Below, in pieces: positions 42,261-51,069 of a DNA stretch of 64,000 nt. Both the position numbers and the translations under genes were made by a program. Position 1 is the stretch's first letter; each line of letters opens with the position of its first letter. The stretch lies in assembly GCF_021343995.1 (NCBI RefSeq), contig NZ_JAJTTE010000018.1:1-64000 (forward strand). Reading direction: 5' to 3'. The notes below the pieces were generated by a model. The model was not told the DNA's origin. It was given only the letters and a program-made list of their open reading frames with translations, and made no database searches. Origin of the DNA: Pseudonocardia terrae. GTDB taxonomy: Bacteria; Actinomycetota; Actinomycetes; Mycobacteriales; Pseudonocardiaceae.

Positions 42261-44132
42261 CTACGCCGCGACGGGGTCGGGCTCGTCGAACTGGGTGCGG
42301 TAGAGCTCGGCGTAGCGGCCGGACCTCGCCAGGAGCTGCTCGTGCGTGCCGCGCTCCGCGATCCGGCCCTGCTCCACGACGAGGATCTGGTCGGCGTCCC
42401 GGACGGTGGACAGCCGGTGCGCGATCACCAGCGCGGTCCGCCCGTCCAGCGCCTCGGCCAGCGCGGCCTGCACCGCGGCCTCGGACGTCGAGTCGAGGCT
42501 GGCCGTGGCCTCGTCGAGCACCACGATCCGGGGCCTCGCCAGCAGCAGCCGCGCGATCGTCAGCCGCTGCCGCTCTCCGCCGGAGAGCCGGTACCCCCGC
42601 TCGCCGACCACCGTGTCCAGCCCGTCCGGCAGCGCGGCGACCAGCGCGCCCAGCCGGGCCCGGCGCAGCGCCGCCCACAGCTCGTCCTCGCTCGCCCCCG
42701 GGGCCGCGAGCAGCAGGTTCGCGCGGATCGTGTCGTGGAAGAGGTGCCCGTCCTGGGTCACGAACCCGACGTCCCCGTGCAGGTCCGCGGCCCGCAGGTC
42801 CCGGACGTCGACGCCGCCGACCGACACCGCGCCGCCGTCGACGTCGTAGAGCCGGGCGAGCAGCTGCGCGATCGTCGACTTGCCGGCGCCGGAGCTGCCG
42901 ACGAGCGCGGTCAGCGACCCGGCGGGGACGGTGAACGAGACGTCGTGCAGCACGGTGTCGCCGCCGCGGGCGTCGAGCGTCGCGACCTCCTCCAGGGAGG
43001 CCAGCGACACCCGCGCCGCGGCCGGGTAGGCGAAGTCGACGTGGTCGAACCGCACGTCGAGCGCCCCCGCCGGCAGGGCGCGCGGCTCCTCGGGATCCTG
43101 GATGACCGGCTCCAGGTCCAGGACCTCGAACACCCGCTCGAAGCTGACGACCGCGCCCATCGCCTCGACCCGGGCGCCGGCCAGCGCGGTCAGCGGGGCG
43201 TACAGCCTGGTCAGCAGCATCGCGAGGGACACGACGGCACCGGGCGCGAGCATCCCGCCCAGCGCCAGCCCGCCGCCGACGCCGTAGACCAGCGCGAGCG
43301 CCAGGGCCGAGACCAGCGTCAACGCCGTGACGAACACCCACTGCACCATCGCCGAGCGCACGCCGATGTCGCGCACCCGCCCGGCCCGGGCGGCGAACTC
43401 CGCCGACTCCTCCGCGGGCCGGCCGAACAGCTTCACGAGCGTGGCGCCGGGCGCCGAGAACCGCTCGGTCATCTGCGTGCTCATCGCGGCGTTGTGGTCC
43501 GCGGCCTCGCGCTGCAGCCGCGCCAGCCGCGAGCCCATCCGCCGGGCCGGCACCACGAACACCGGCAGCAGGAGGAGGGCGAGCAGCGTGACCTGCCACG
43601 AGATGCCCAGCATCACCGCGAGCGTGAGGACCAGCGTCACGGCGTTGCCGACCACCCCGGACAGGGTGTCGCTGAACGCCCGCTGCGCGCCCAGCACGTC
43701 GTTGTTCAGCCGGCTGACCAGCGCGCCCGTGCGGGTGCGGGTGAAGAACGCGACCGGCATGCGCTGCACGTGGTCGAACACCGCGGTCCGCAGCTGCAGG
43801 ATCAGGCCCTCGCCGATGGTCGCGGAGAACCAGCGGGTGCACAGGCCCAGCGCGGCCTCGGCGATCGCGACGACGGCGATCAGCCCGGCCAGCCCGGCGA
43901 TCACCCGGAGCCCCTCCCGGGCGTCGATCGCGTCGATCACCCGCCCGGCCAGCAGCGGCGTGACGACGGTCAGGACCGCTCCCGCCACGCTGAGCAGCAC
44001 GAACGCGGTGATCCGCCGCCGATGCGGCCGCGCGAACCCCGCGATCCGCCGCAGGGTGACGGGCACGGGCGCCCGCGTCTCCTCCCGGTCGCGGGAGGCG
44101 GTGCGCAGGGCGCTCCAGGTGTTCACGTCCAT
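42261..44132 (-). CDS. ABC exporter, fused permease and ATPase
   Basis: 623 aa half-transporter. Six helices (~35-335) carry the exporter TM fold (HVQRMPVAFFTRTRTGALVS coupling helix region). The NBD has Walker A GSSGAGKST, Q-loop VTQDGHLFHDT, signature LSGGERQRL, Walker B IVVLDEATASLD and the H-loop in IAHRLSTV. It works as a homo- or heterodimer and probably exports drugs or lipids. Its promoter has MerR-type geometry, but no MerR gene is in the window. It could also export material for the neighbouring glucan operon, though the orientation argues against that. Confidence 0.93.
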   Translation of the reverse strand: MDVNTWSALRTASRDREETRAPVPVTLRRIAGFARPHRRRITAFVLLSVAGAVLTVVTPLLAGRVIDAIDAREGLRVIAGLAGLIAVVAIAEAALGLCTRWFSATIGEGLILQLRTAVFDHVQRMPVAFFTRTRTGALVSRLNNDVLGAQRAFSDTLSGVVGNAVTLVLTLAVMLGISWQVTLLALLLLPVFVVPARRMGSRLARLQREAADHNAAMSTQMTERFSAPGATLVKLFGRPAEESAEFAARAGRVRDIGVRSAMVQWVFVTALTLVSALALALVYGVGGGLALGGMLAPGAVVSLAMLLTRLYAPLTALAGARVEAMGAVVSFERVFEVLDLEPVIQDPEEPRALPAGALDVRFDHVDFAYPAAARVSLASLEEVATLDARGGDTVLHDVSFTVPAGSLTALVGSSGAGKSTIAQLLARLYDVDGGAVSVGGVDVRDLRAADLHGDVGFVTQDGHLFHDTIRANLLLAAPGASEDELWAALRRARLGALVAALPDGLDTVVGERGYRLSGGERQRLTIARLLLARPRIVVLDEATASLDSTSEAAVQAALAEALDGRTALVIAHRLSTVRDADQILVVEQGRIAERGTHEQLLARSGRYAELYRTQFDEPDPVAA

Positions 44133-44138
44133 GCGGCG

Positions 44139-44169
44139 ACGGTAGGACCTGAAGTGAACTACAGGTCAA
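44139..44169 (-). promoter_or_regulatory. MerR-type promoter with 19-bp spacer and palindromic operator
   Basis: On the minus strand, -35 TTGACC (44169-44164) and -10 TACCGT (44144-44139) are separated by exactly 19 bp. The spacer region is covered by the palindrome GACCTG-N10-CAGGTC (44146-44167, 9 of 11 half-site bases matching). The -10 is six bases before the ATG at 44132. This is the diagnostic layout of MerR-activated promoters. Confidence 0.75.
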
Positions 44170-44227
44170 GCTGGACCGGGCGGCCGGGGCGGGCGAGACT
44201 GGGGGACCCGATCCCCAGGAGGTCGCG

Positions 44228-45124
44228 ATGACGCGACGGGACGTCGAGTTCGACGCCGAGGGCACGACCCTGCGTGGCTGGTTCTACCGCGCGGAGGGCG
44301 CGACCGGCCGCGCCCCGACGATCGTGATGGCCCACGGCTTCTCGGCCGTGAAGGAGATGTACCTCGACGCCTTCGCCGAGGTCTTCGCGGCGGCGGGCCT
44401 CAACGCGCTGGTCTTCGACAACCGCAACTTCGGGGCCAGCGACGGCGAGCCCCGCCAGGAGATCGACCCGGTCGCCCAGGTCCGGGACTACCGGCACGCC
44501 ATCACCTACGCCGGCACGCTCGACGAGGTCGACGCCACCCGCATCGGCGTCTGGGGCTCGAGCTACTCCGGCGGGCACGTGCTGGTGGTCGGCGCGATCG
44601 ACCGGCGGGTCAAGGCCGTCGTCGCGCAGGTCCCGTTGATCAGCGGCTCGAAGAACATCGGCGAGCTGGTCCGCGCGGACTTCCGGGCCGGGTTCCGGGA
44701 GATGTTCGACGCCGACCGCGTGGCCCGGTACGCCGGCGACCCGCCGGCCATGGTGCCCGTGGTCGCCGAGGACCCGTTGGCGCCCTCGGCGCTGCCGACG
44801 CCGGACTCGTGGACGTGGTTCACCGAGACCGGCAAGCTGCGGGCCCCGTCCTGGCGCAACGAGGTGACGCTGCGGACCGTCGAGATGCTGGGCGAGTACG
44901 AGCCGGAGGCCTACATCGCCCGGATCAGCCCGACCCCGTTGCTCATGGTGGTCGCGCGGGAGGACCACCTCACGCCCGCCCACCTCGCGATCGACGCCTA
45001 CGAGAAGGCCCGCGAGCCCAAGGCGCTGGAGATCCTCCCGGGCGGGCATTTCGACGCCTACGTGAAGGACGTCGAGCTCGCCGCCCCGGTGGCGCGGGAC
45101 TGGTTCGTCCGCCACCTCACCTGA
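44228..45124 (+). CDS. Alpha/beta hydrolase (dienelactone-hydrolase/peptidase S9-like)
   Basis: 298 aa with a strong AGGAGG ribosome site. The fold markers are HGFSAVKEMYLDAF (oxyanion loop), nucleophile elbow GVWGSSYSGG, acid in VVAREDHLTP and His in LPGGHFDAY. It hydrolyses an ester or amide of unknown identity. This subfamily often appears as uncharacterised hydrolases with a GxSxSGG elbow. It diverges from the MerR-type promoter of the ABC exporter. Confidence 0.88.
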   Translation: MTRRDVEFDAEGTTLRGWFYRAEGATGRAPTIVMAHGFSAVKEMYLDAFAEVFAAAGLNALVFDNRNFGASDGEPRQEIDPVAQVRDYRHAITYAGTLDEVDATRIGVWGSSYSGGHVLVVGAIDRRVKAVVAQVPLISGSKNIGELVRADFRAGFREMFDADRVARYAGDPPAMVPVVAEDPLAPSALPTPDSWTWFTETGKLRAPSWRNEVTLRTVEMLGEYEPEAYIARISPTPLLMVVAREDHLTPAHLAIDAYEKAREPKALEILPGGHFDAYVKDVELAAPVARDWFVRHLT

Positions 45125-45257
45125 CGCGGCGGCACACCACCCCGGAGCGGCACCGTCGCAGGCGTCGGCCGTCCCCGCAGGTCACATGATCACCGGTTCC
45201 GGGCAGGCAGGGCGGTGGAAACCGCCGTAGCTGCACGGAGCCGGCGATCAGCGGGGC

Positions 45258-46124
45258 TCAGCCCTTCTTGTCCGCCGCCTTCTCGGCGGCGGCGATGACG
45301 TTGCGGAAGAGCATGGCGACGGTGGTGGGGCCCACCCCGCCGACCCGCGGGGTGATCGCGCCCGCGACCTCGGCGCAGGACTCGTCGACGTCCGGGAGCA
45401 GCTTCTTGCCGGAGTACCGCACCCCGCCGCCGATCACGGTCGCGCCGTGCTTCACGTGCTCGGGCTGGATGATCCCCGGGACGCCGGCGGCGGCGATGAG
45501 GATCTCCGCGCGCTTCGTGTACCGGTCCCAGTCCGGGACGCCGGTGTGCACCACGGTGACCGCGGCGTTGGCCGTGGGCCGCTTCTGTGCGAGCAGCATC
45601 GCGAGGGGGCGGCCGAGGGTGGCGCCGCGGCCGAGGATCACGACCTCGCGGCCGGAGACCGGGATCCCGTGGAAGGCCAGCAGCTCCTCGATCCCCGCGG
45701 GCGTGCAGGGCAGCGGCCCGGGCAGGCCGACGGCGAGGCGCCCCATGTTCATGGGGTGCATGCCGTCGACGTCCATGTCCGGGTCGAGCTCGGCCAGCGC
45801 GGCGTCGTAGTCCAGGTGGCCCGGGATCGGGTACTGGATCAGCAGGCCGTGCACCGCGGGGTCGTCGTTGTAGCCGCGGATGGTCGCGACCAGCTGCTCC
45901 TGGGTGGTGTCCTGCGGCAGGTGCGTGTGCGGCGAGTCGATGCCGAGCTCGGCGGCCTGCTTCTGCTTGATACGGATGTAGCCGGCGGAGGCGTCGTCGT
46001 CGCCGACGAGGATCGTGGCCAGGCTGGGCGTGATCCCGCGGGCGCGCAGCGCGTCGGCCCGGGCGGTGACGTCGGCCAGGACCCGCTCGGCGACGGGCTT
46101 GCCGGGCAGCAGTCGTGCGGTCAT
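45258..46124 (-). CDS. folD: Bifunctional methylenetetrahydrofolate dehydrogenase/cyclohydrolase
   Basis: 288 aa from the ATG at 46124 (GAGGGAA ribosome site; an upstream ATG at 46196 is possible). The catalytic Y-x3-K is in SAGYIRIKQKQAAELGI; the substrate loop GLLIQYPIPGHLD differs slightly from the usual GILVQLPLP. The NADP domain has GRGATLGRPLA in place of GRSxxVGxP, and the C-terminus has GGVGPTTVAMLFRN. It supplies 10-formyl-THF. These substitutions suggest a diverged paralogue of the housekeeping FolD, but the residues essential for activity are present. Confidence 0.93.
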   Translation of the reverse strand: MTARLLPGKPVAERVLADVTARADALRARGITPSLATILVGDDDASAGYIRIKQKQAAELGIDSPHTHLPQDTTQEQLVATIRGYNDDPAVHGLLIQYPIPGHLDYDAALAELDPDMDVDGMHPMNMGRLAVGLPGPLPCTPAGIEELLAFHGIPVSGREVVILGRGATLGRPLAMLLAQKRPTANAAVTVVHTGVPDWDRYTKRAEILIAAAGVPGIIQPEHVKHGATVIGGGVRYSGKKLLPDVDESCAEVAGAITPRVGGVGPTTVAMLFRNVIAAAEKAADKKG

Positions 46125-46323
46125 GGGTTCCCTCGTGACGCGGGGGCCCAGGCGGTCGACCCCCGCGGACGTCAGCTCCCCGATGGTCGTTGCCATCCTC
46201 GGTATGCCGCCAGTCGCGCGTTCGCCGTGATTCTTCCACGCCGGCACCGACCGGCGTCCACTCGTGGCCACGGCTTCCGGATTGGCCCTTGGGGAACAGG
46301 CCACCTCCGGCGATCCTGGGGTC

Positions 46324-46977
46324 GTGGATCTCCGCCCGCTCCCCGTCGCGCACGCCCCGTTCCGCCGGCTCCCGCAGCTGCTCGCCGGCCTCGCGCTCTA
46401 CGGCACCTCGATGGCGATGCAGGTCCGCGGGTCGCTCGGGCTCAACCCGTGGGACGTCCTGCACCAGGGCCTGACGACGCGGCTGCCGCTGAGCTTCGGG
46501 CTGATCACGGCGATCACCGGGGTCGTGGTGCTGCTGCTGTGGATCCCGCTGCGCCAGCGGCCCGGCGTCGGGACCGTGGCCAACGTCGTGGTGATCGCCT
46601 TCGCCGTCGACGCCGCCCTGGCCCTGATCCCCGAGGCCCACACGTGGCCGGCGCGGGTCGGGCTGATGGTCGGCGGGATCGTGCTCAACGGCGTGGCGTC
46701 GGCCGCCTACATCGGCGCCCGGCTCGGCCCGGGCCCGCGCGACGGCCTGATGACGGGGATCGCCGCCCGCACCGGCCGGTCGATCCGGCTCGTGCGGACG
46801 GCGATCGAGGTCGTGGTGCTCGCGACCGGCTGGCTGCTCGGCGGCACCGCCGGGATCGGGACGGTGCTCTACGCGCTGGCGATCGGGCCGCTCACGCAGG
46901 CGTTCCTCCCACTGTTCCGGGCGCCGACCCCCGCCGCTTCTGCGCCCGCCGCACGTACCAGCCGTTCCACACCATGA
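46324..46977 (+). CDS. YczE/YitT-like membrane protein
   Basis: 217 aa from the GTG at 46324. It has five hydrophobic helices with the signature GTSMAMQVRGSLGLNPWDVL and ARLGPGPRDGLMTGIAART, typical of the YczE/YyaS family of unknown function. Its C-terminal 28 residues are encoded in an 86-bp overlap with the convergent VC0807-like gene. Confidence 0.87.
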   Translation: MDLRPLPVAHAPFRRLPQLLAGLALYGTSMAMQVRGSLGLNPWDVLHQGLTTRLPLSFGLITAITGVVVLLLWIPLRQRPGVGTVANVVVIAFAVDAALALIPEAHTWPARVGLMVGGIVLNGVASAAYIGARLGPGPRDGLMTGIAARTGRSIRLVRTAIEVVVLATGWLLGGTAGIGTVLYALAIGPLTQAFLPLFRAPTPAASAPAARTSRSTP

Positions 46978-47566
46978 GGCCCGCGAAGGCCGCGATCCAC
47001 AGCGCCTCGGTGGCGCCGACCGACACGTCCACCGGCAGCTGGTAGACCAGCGGGATCCGGATGATCGACTCGGCGATCAGGCCCACCCCCCACACCGTGG
47101 AGGACAGCCGGTGCCCGTGCCGGACGCGCGCGTCCGTCGCGTAGGCCTCGGCGGCCGCCGCGGCCTTCGCCGGGGCGAAGCTCTCCAGCGCCGCGAGGGT
47201 CAGCGGCCGGCGCCCGCGGATCGCGGTCACCAGGAACACGATCCCGACGGACGCGGTGATCAGCGAGTTCCGCAGCAGCAGCGTGCGGGGGTCGCCGGTG
47301 GCGAAGGCCAACGCGAAGCCGATGCCGTAGACCAGCAGCATCACCGTGGCGAAGGCGTTGAACCGGCGCTGGCGGACGGCGGACCAGAGGATGCGCAGGG
47401 CCGCGATCCCGGACGCGGCCAGCAGGGCGACCCAGTCCGAGGCGCCCAGCAGGTGCAGGGCGTAGTAGGCGGCGATCGGGAGGCCGACGTCGAACACCAG
47501 GCCGCGGACCATCACCCGCGGCGAGGGGATCTCGGGGCTGGACGGGGTGGCGGCCATGGCGGTCAT
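46892..47566 (-). CDS. VC0807-like membrane protein
   Basis: 224 aa with about six hydrophobic helices, starting VFDVGLPIAAYYALHLLGAS and containing VRQRRFNAFATVMLLVYGIG, as in the VC0807-family annotation. Function unknown. The start overlaps the carotenoid-oxygenase stop by ATGA, so both are read from one mRNA. A soluble, charged tail lies in the 86-bp overlap with the YczE-like gene. Confidence 0.8.
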   Translation of the reverse strand: MTAMAATPSSPEIPSPRVMVRGLVFDVGLPIAAYYALHLLGASDWVALLAASGIAALRILWSAVRQRRFNAFATVMLLVYGIGFALAFATGDPRTLLLRNSLITASVGIVFLVTAIRGRRPLTLAALESFAPAKAAAAAEAYATDARVRHGHRLSSTVWGVGLIAESIIRIPLVYQLPVDVSVGATEALWIAAFAGLMVWNGWYVRRAQKRRGSAPGTVGGTPA

Positions 47567-48924
47567 CGGGTCTCCCGGGAGGGCAGGTCGGCGTCGGGGA
47601 TCCACGAGCCGTGGAAGCCCGCGGGCACCCCGCGGGGCAGCGTCACCCGCGCGACGGGTGCGCCGGCGACGTCGGTGGCGTCGAGCACCAGCAGCTCGGA
47701 GGCCTTGCCGTCGCGGGTGGTGGTGATCGAGAGCAGCCAGCCGTCGGCCTCGCCGCGGCCCGGCGCCCCGGACGGGACGAACACGGCCTCCCCGGCGACG
47801 ACGTCCGGCCCGAGGCCGTGGGCCGTGACGGTGCCGAGCTCGGCGTCGTGCTGGAGGATCCCGTCGGTGTCGGACACGGCGTAGAGGTACCGGTTCGGCC
47901 GGCCGACCCGCTCGTCGTCGACGGTGGGGAACTCCAGGCCCTCCTCGGAGAGCTGCGCCTGGGCGACGGTCCCGGCGACCGGGTCGATCGTCCAGCGGTG
48001 CAGCGTCGCGACGCCGGCGGCCGCGGCCGCCGCCGCGTGCCCGGACGGGCTCGGCCCGATGGCGTCCCAGGTCGCCGTGATGGCGTCGCGGGTGTAGCGG
48101 GCGACGTCGAGCACGATCCGGCCGGCCGCGTCCTCGTACGCGTTGCCGACGTGGAAGACGTAGCAGGGGTCGATCTCGAACCACCGCACCTCGCCGGGCC
48201 GGTCCAGCGGCATGACACCGAGCCGGGCGCCGTACGCGTCGTCCCAGCCGTAGGGCAGGCCGGCCCGCAGCTGGAAGGTCATCGGCAGGTCGAGGAACAC
48301 GGCGTGCCGGGCGGTGACGGCGAAGTCGTGCATCATCGTCGGTCCCGCGACCGGGACCTCGGCGCTCTCGACGAGCTCGCCGCCCGCCGAGAGCCGGTGG
48401 TAGGTGAGGAACGGCGGCAGCGGCGAGTAGCCGAAGAAGTGCAGGTCCCCGGTCACCGGGTCGGTCTTGGGGTGCGCGGTCATCGCCGTGGTGAGGCGGC
48501 CGGCGAAGTCGTCCGGCCCGACGGTGTCGAGCTCCGGCGTCACGACGTACGGGAAGCCGTTCTCCACCAGCGCCAGGATCCGCCCGCCGTGCTCGATCAC
48601 GTGGGTGTTCGCGTGGACGGCGGTGCGGTCGAGGGTCCCGTCCGGGCGCACGAAGGGGTGTCCCTCCAGCGCGCCGGTGCGGACCCAGCGGTTGCGGTAC
48701 CACTCGGCGCGGCCCTCCCGGAGCCGGACGCCGTGCAGCATCCCGTGCCCGGCGAACCAGTGCCCGGAGTCCTGGCCCGGCAGCGGGTTCGGCCCGTTCC
48801 GGAGGTACCGGCCGGTGAGCTCCGGTGGGAGCGTCCCCGCGACGGCCAGGTCGACGGCCTCGATCTCGTCCGGCACCGGGGCGAGGTGGCCCTGCAGGTA
48901 GAGCGGCGTGTCCGTCGTCGTCAT
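47563..48924 (-). CDS. Carotenoid oxygenase (RPE65/CCD family)
   Basis: 453 aa. The four iron-ligand histidines of the seven-bladed propeller are visible: TAHPKTD (about 170), MMHDFAVT (about 222), FHVGNAYED (about 285) and GFHGSW near the C-terminus. It cleaves a carotenoid or stilbene-type double bond with O2; the substrate is not deducible. It is co-transcribed with the VC0807-like gene and divergent to a PadR regulator. A TTGACA -35 at 48956-48961 (minus strand) serves this gene. Confidence 0.93.
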   Translation of the reverse strand: MTTTDTPLYLQGHLAPVPDEIEAVDLAVAGTLPPELTGRYLRNGPNPLPGQDSGHWFAGHGMLHGVRLREGRAEWYRNRWVRTGALEGHPFVRPDGTLDRTAVHANTHVIEHGGRILALVENGFPYVVTPELDTVGPDDFAGRLTTAMTAHPKTDPVTGDLHFFGYSPLPPFLTYHRLSAGGELVESAEVPVAGPTMMHDFAVTARHAVFLDLPMTFQLRAGLPYGWDDAYGARLGVMPLDRPGEVRWFEIDPCYVFHVGNAYEDAAGRIVLDVARYTRDAITATWDAIGPSPSGHAAAAAAAGVATLHRWTIDPVAGTVAQAQLSEEGLEFPTVDDERVGRPNRYLYAVSDTDGILQHDAELGTVTAHGLGPDVVAGEAVFVPSGAPGRGEADGWLLSITTTRDGKASELLVLDATDVAGAPVARVTLPRGVPAGFHGSWIPDADLPSRETR

Positions 48925-48955
48925 GGCGAGAACGGTGCACCCTCTACCCGCTACA

Positions 48956-48991
48956 TGTCAATAGCGACATGTCGAGTTCGACAGGTAAGCT
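48956..48991. promoter_or_regulatory. PadR / carotenoid-oxygenase divergent promoter with operator
   Basis: The minus-strand -35 TTGACA (48956-48961) serves the oxygenase. TGTCGA-GT-TCGACA (48970-48983) is a perfect inverted repeat, with ACATGTC repeats beside it. TAAGCT (48986-48991) lies six bases before the PadR ATG, giving a leaderless start. Confidence 0.6.
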
Positions 48992-48997
48992 ATCGGC

Positions 48998-49531
48998 ATG
49001 TCGCTGCCGCACGCACTGCTCGGGCTGCTCTCCGTCCATCCGCGGAGCGGCTACGAGCTGACCAAGGCCTTCGAGCGCGACCTCGGCCGTTACGCCTGGC
49101 AGGCGGGCCACACGAGCATCTACCCCGAGCTGAACCGGATGGCCGAGGCCGGCCTGGTGGAGGTCACGCACGAGGGTGCGCGCGGGGCCCGGACCTACGA
49201 CGTCACCCCCGCGGGGCGCGAGGAGCTGCGGACCTGGCTGCTCAGCCCGCCGAAGCAGGCCAAGGTCCGCAACGAGCAGGTGCTGCGGATGTTCCTGCTC
49301 TCCGCGCTCGAGCCGGCCGACGCGCTCGTCGTGCTCCACCGGATCGCCGAGGCCACCGACCAGGGAGTCACCGAGCTGCGGAAGGTCCGGGAGGACCACG
49401 GCGAGGCGCCGATGACCGGCGCGGAGGGGTTCGGCCAGCTCGCCGCGGAGTTCGGGCTGCGGCAGTACGCGGCGGTGGGCGAGTGGGCCCGGTGGGCGAT
49501 CGACCGTCTGGAGCGTGAACAGGGGGCCTGA
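48998..49531 (+). CDS. PadR-family transcriptional regulator
   Basis: 177 aa. It begins LPHALLGLLSVHPRSGYELT, the PadR winged-helix start, with TSIYPELNRMAEAGLVEV and a beta wing RGARTYDVTPAGRE. A C-terminal dimerisation domain of the AphA/PadR-like Vir_act_alpha_C type follows. It probably represses the divergent carotenoid oxygenase operon. Confidence 0.9.
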   Translation: MSLPHALLGLLSVHPRSGYELTKAFERDLGRYAWQAGHTSIYPELNRMAEAGLVEVTHEGARGARTYDVTPAGREELRTWLLSPPKQAKVRNEQVLRMFLLSALEPADALVVLHRIAEATDQGVTELRKVREDHGEAPMTGAEGFGQLAAEFGLRQYAAVGEWARWAIDRLEREQGA

Positions 49532-49536
49532 GAACG

Positions 49537-49568
49537 CCGACGGCCCCGGCGCGGGCCGGGGCCGTCGG
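49537..49568. terminator. Bidirectional hairpin terminator
   Basis: A perfect 14-bp stem (CCGACGGCCCCGGC pairing with its complement) has a GCGG loop. It lies between the convergent PadR and Bcr/CflA genes, with no U-tract as is usual in GC-rich actinobacteria. Confidence 0.8.
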
Positions 49569-49593
49569 TGTCGTGCGGTGCGGGTCGGGGCTG

Positions 49594-50916
49594 TCAGGCG
49601 ACGGCGGGGCGCTCGTCCACGAGCTCCGGCTCCGCCGCGGCGACGGGCGTGGGCCCCTCGTCGATGTCCCCCAGCGACCACGGCCGGACGACGGCCAGCA
49701 GCACGGTCAGGGCGAGCGCCTGCGCACCGGCGATCGTCAGGCCCATGGCCAGCGCGTCGTTGCCGAGCAGGCCGACGACCGGCGAGGTCAGGGCGCCGAC
49801 GCCGAACTGCACCGCGCCGAGCAGGGCGGCCGCGGTCCCGGCGCGCTCGCCGTGCCGGGAGAGCGCCAGGGCCGGGGCGTTGGGCAGCGCGAGCCCGACC
49901 GAGGCCAGCACCGCCCACAGCGGCACGAGCACGCCGACGAGCCCGCCGGTCCCGGTGCCGGCGAGCACGGCCAGCACGGCCGCGGCGACGGTCCCGGACA
50001 CGCTGGCCACGAGCAGCAGCTGCCGCGGCTCGAAGCGGCGCAGCAGCGCCGCGTTGGCCTGCGTCGCGCCGATCAGGAAGATCGCGCCGGCGCCGAAGAG
50101 CAGGCCGAACTGCTGGGCGTCGAGCCCGAACTCCTGCTGGAACACGAAGCTCGACCCGGAGACGTAGCCGAACATGCCGGCCATGGCGAACCCGGCGACC
50201 AGGATCAGACCGACGTAGGCGCGGTCGCGCAGGAGCGCGCCGTAGGCCTGGAGGGTGGGGCCGACGGCGGCGCTGCGGCGGCGCTCCGGCGGTAGCGTCT
50301 CGCCCAGGGCGAAGAACAGCACGCCCAGGATGACCAGGCCGTACACGGCCAGCGCGACGAACACGCCGCGCCAGTCCGCGACCCGCAGCAGCTCGCCCCC
50401 GAGGGTCGGAGCGAGCACCGGAGCGGCGCCCATGACGAGCATCAGCCGCGAGAGCAGCGTGGCCGCGGCGCGGCCGGTGAACAGGTCACGGACGACGGCC
50501 ATCGCGACGACCGCGCCCGCGGCGGACCCGACGCCCTGCAGCACGCGCAGCACGCCGAGCACGGCGATGGTCGGGGCCACCACGATCAGCAGCGAGGCCA
50601 CCACGTGCAACGCGGTGCCGATCAGCAGCGGCTTGCGGCGGCCGACGGCGTCGGCCAGCGGGCCGATGAAGAGCTGGCCCAGCGCCAGGCCGATCAGCGT
50701 GCCGGTCAGCGTGAGCTGGACGGTCGACGAGGTCGTCGCGAACTCGGTCACGATGCCCGGCAGTGCGGGCAGGTACATGTCGATGGTGAGCGGGCCGAGC
50801 GCGATCAGCGCGCCCAGCAGCAGGGCGGTGCGCGCGCGACCCGGCGTGGCGGGCGCCGTGGTGGGCGCAGGGGTCGCTGGGGGTGTGGGCAACGGCGGGG
50901 CCTTCCTCGTACTCAC
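49594..50916 (-). CDS. Bcr/CflA-family multidrug MFS exporter
   Basis: 440 aa from a GTG. There are 12 helices, with the DHA1 Bcr/CflA signature in TM1 (ALGPLTIDMYLPALPGIVTE), motif A GPLADAVGRRKPLL, and RVLQGVGSAAGAVVAMAVVRD. It probably exports drugs or sulfonamide-like compounds by proton antiport. A Thr/Pro/Ala leader of ~25 residues precedes TM1. No regulator is adjacent. Confidence 0.9.
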   Translation of the reverse strand: MSTRKAPPLPTPPATPAPTTAPATPGRARTALLLGALIALGPLTIDMYLPALPGIVTEFATTSSTVQLTLTGTLIGLALGQLFIGPLADAVGRRKPLLIGTALHVVASLLIVVAPTIAVLGVLRVLQGVGSAAGAVVAMAVVRDLFTGRAAATLLSRLMLVMGAAPVLAPTLGGELLRVADWRGVFVALAVYGLVILGVLFFALGETLPPERRRSAAVGPTLQAYGALLRDRAYVGLILVAGFAMAGMFGYVSGSSFVFQQEFGLDAQQFGLLFGAGAIFLIGATQANAALLRRFEPRQLLLVASVSGTVAAAVLAVLAGTGTGGLVGVLVPLWAVLASVGLALPNAPALALSRHGERAGTAAALLGAVQFGVGALTSPVVGLLGNDALAMGLTIAGAQALALTVLLAVVRPWSLGDIDEGPTPVAAAEPELVDERPAVA

Positions 50917-51042
50917 GGGTCCGGATCGCCCGGCGTCGTCGCTCGGTCGAAGTTCGTACCCGCCGGTGGTGTTCCGGCTGGTTCAAGGTGGGATGCCCGG
51001 CGTGCTGTTCCGGTTCCCCGAACGAGTGTGCTGTGGGTCACG

Positions 51043-51063
51043 TACTCGCGAGTAGCATAGGCT
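51043..51063 (+). promoter_or_regulatory. Palindromic operator and -10 box of the EphD-like gene
   Basis: TACTCGCGAGTA (51043-51054) is a perfect 12-bp palindrome directly upstream of TAGGCT (51058-51063), itself six bases before the ATG at 51070. A TetR-type repressor is likely; none is adjacent. Confidence 0.55.
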
Positions 51064-51069
51064 CGGCCC

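Noticed and set aside
42342-44231. A 629-codon frame antisense to the ABC exporter
   Set aside because: The exporter has every ABC motif, and the antisense product is His/Arg/Gln-rich noise.
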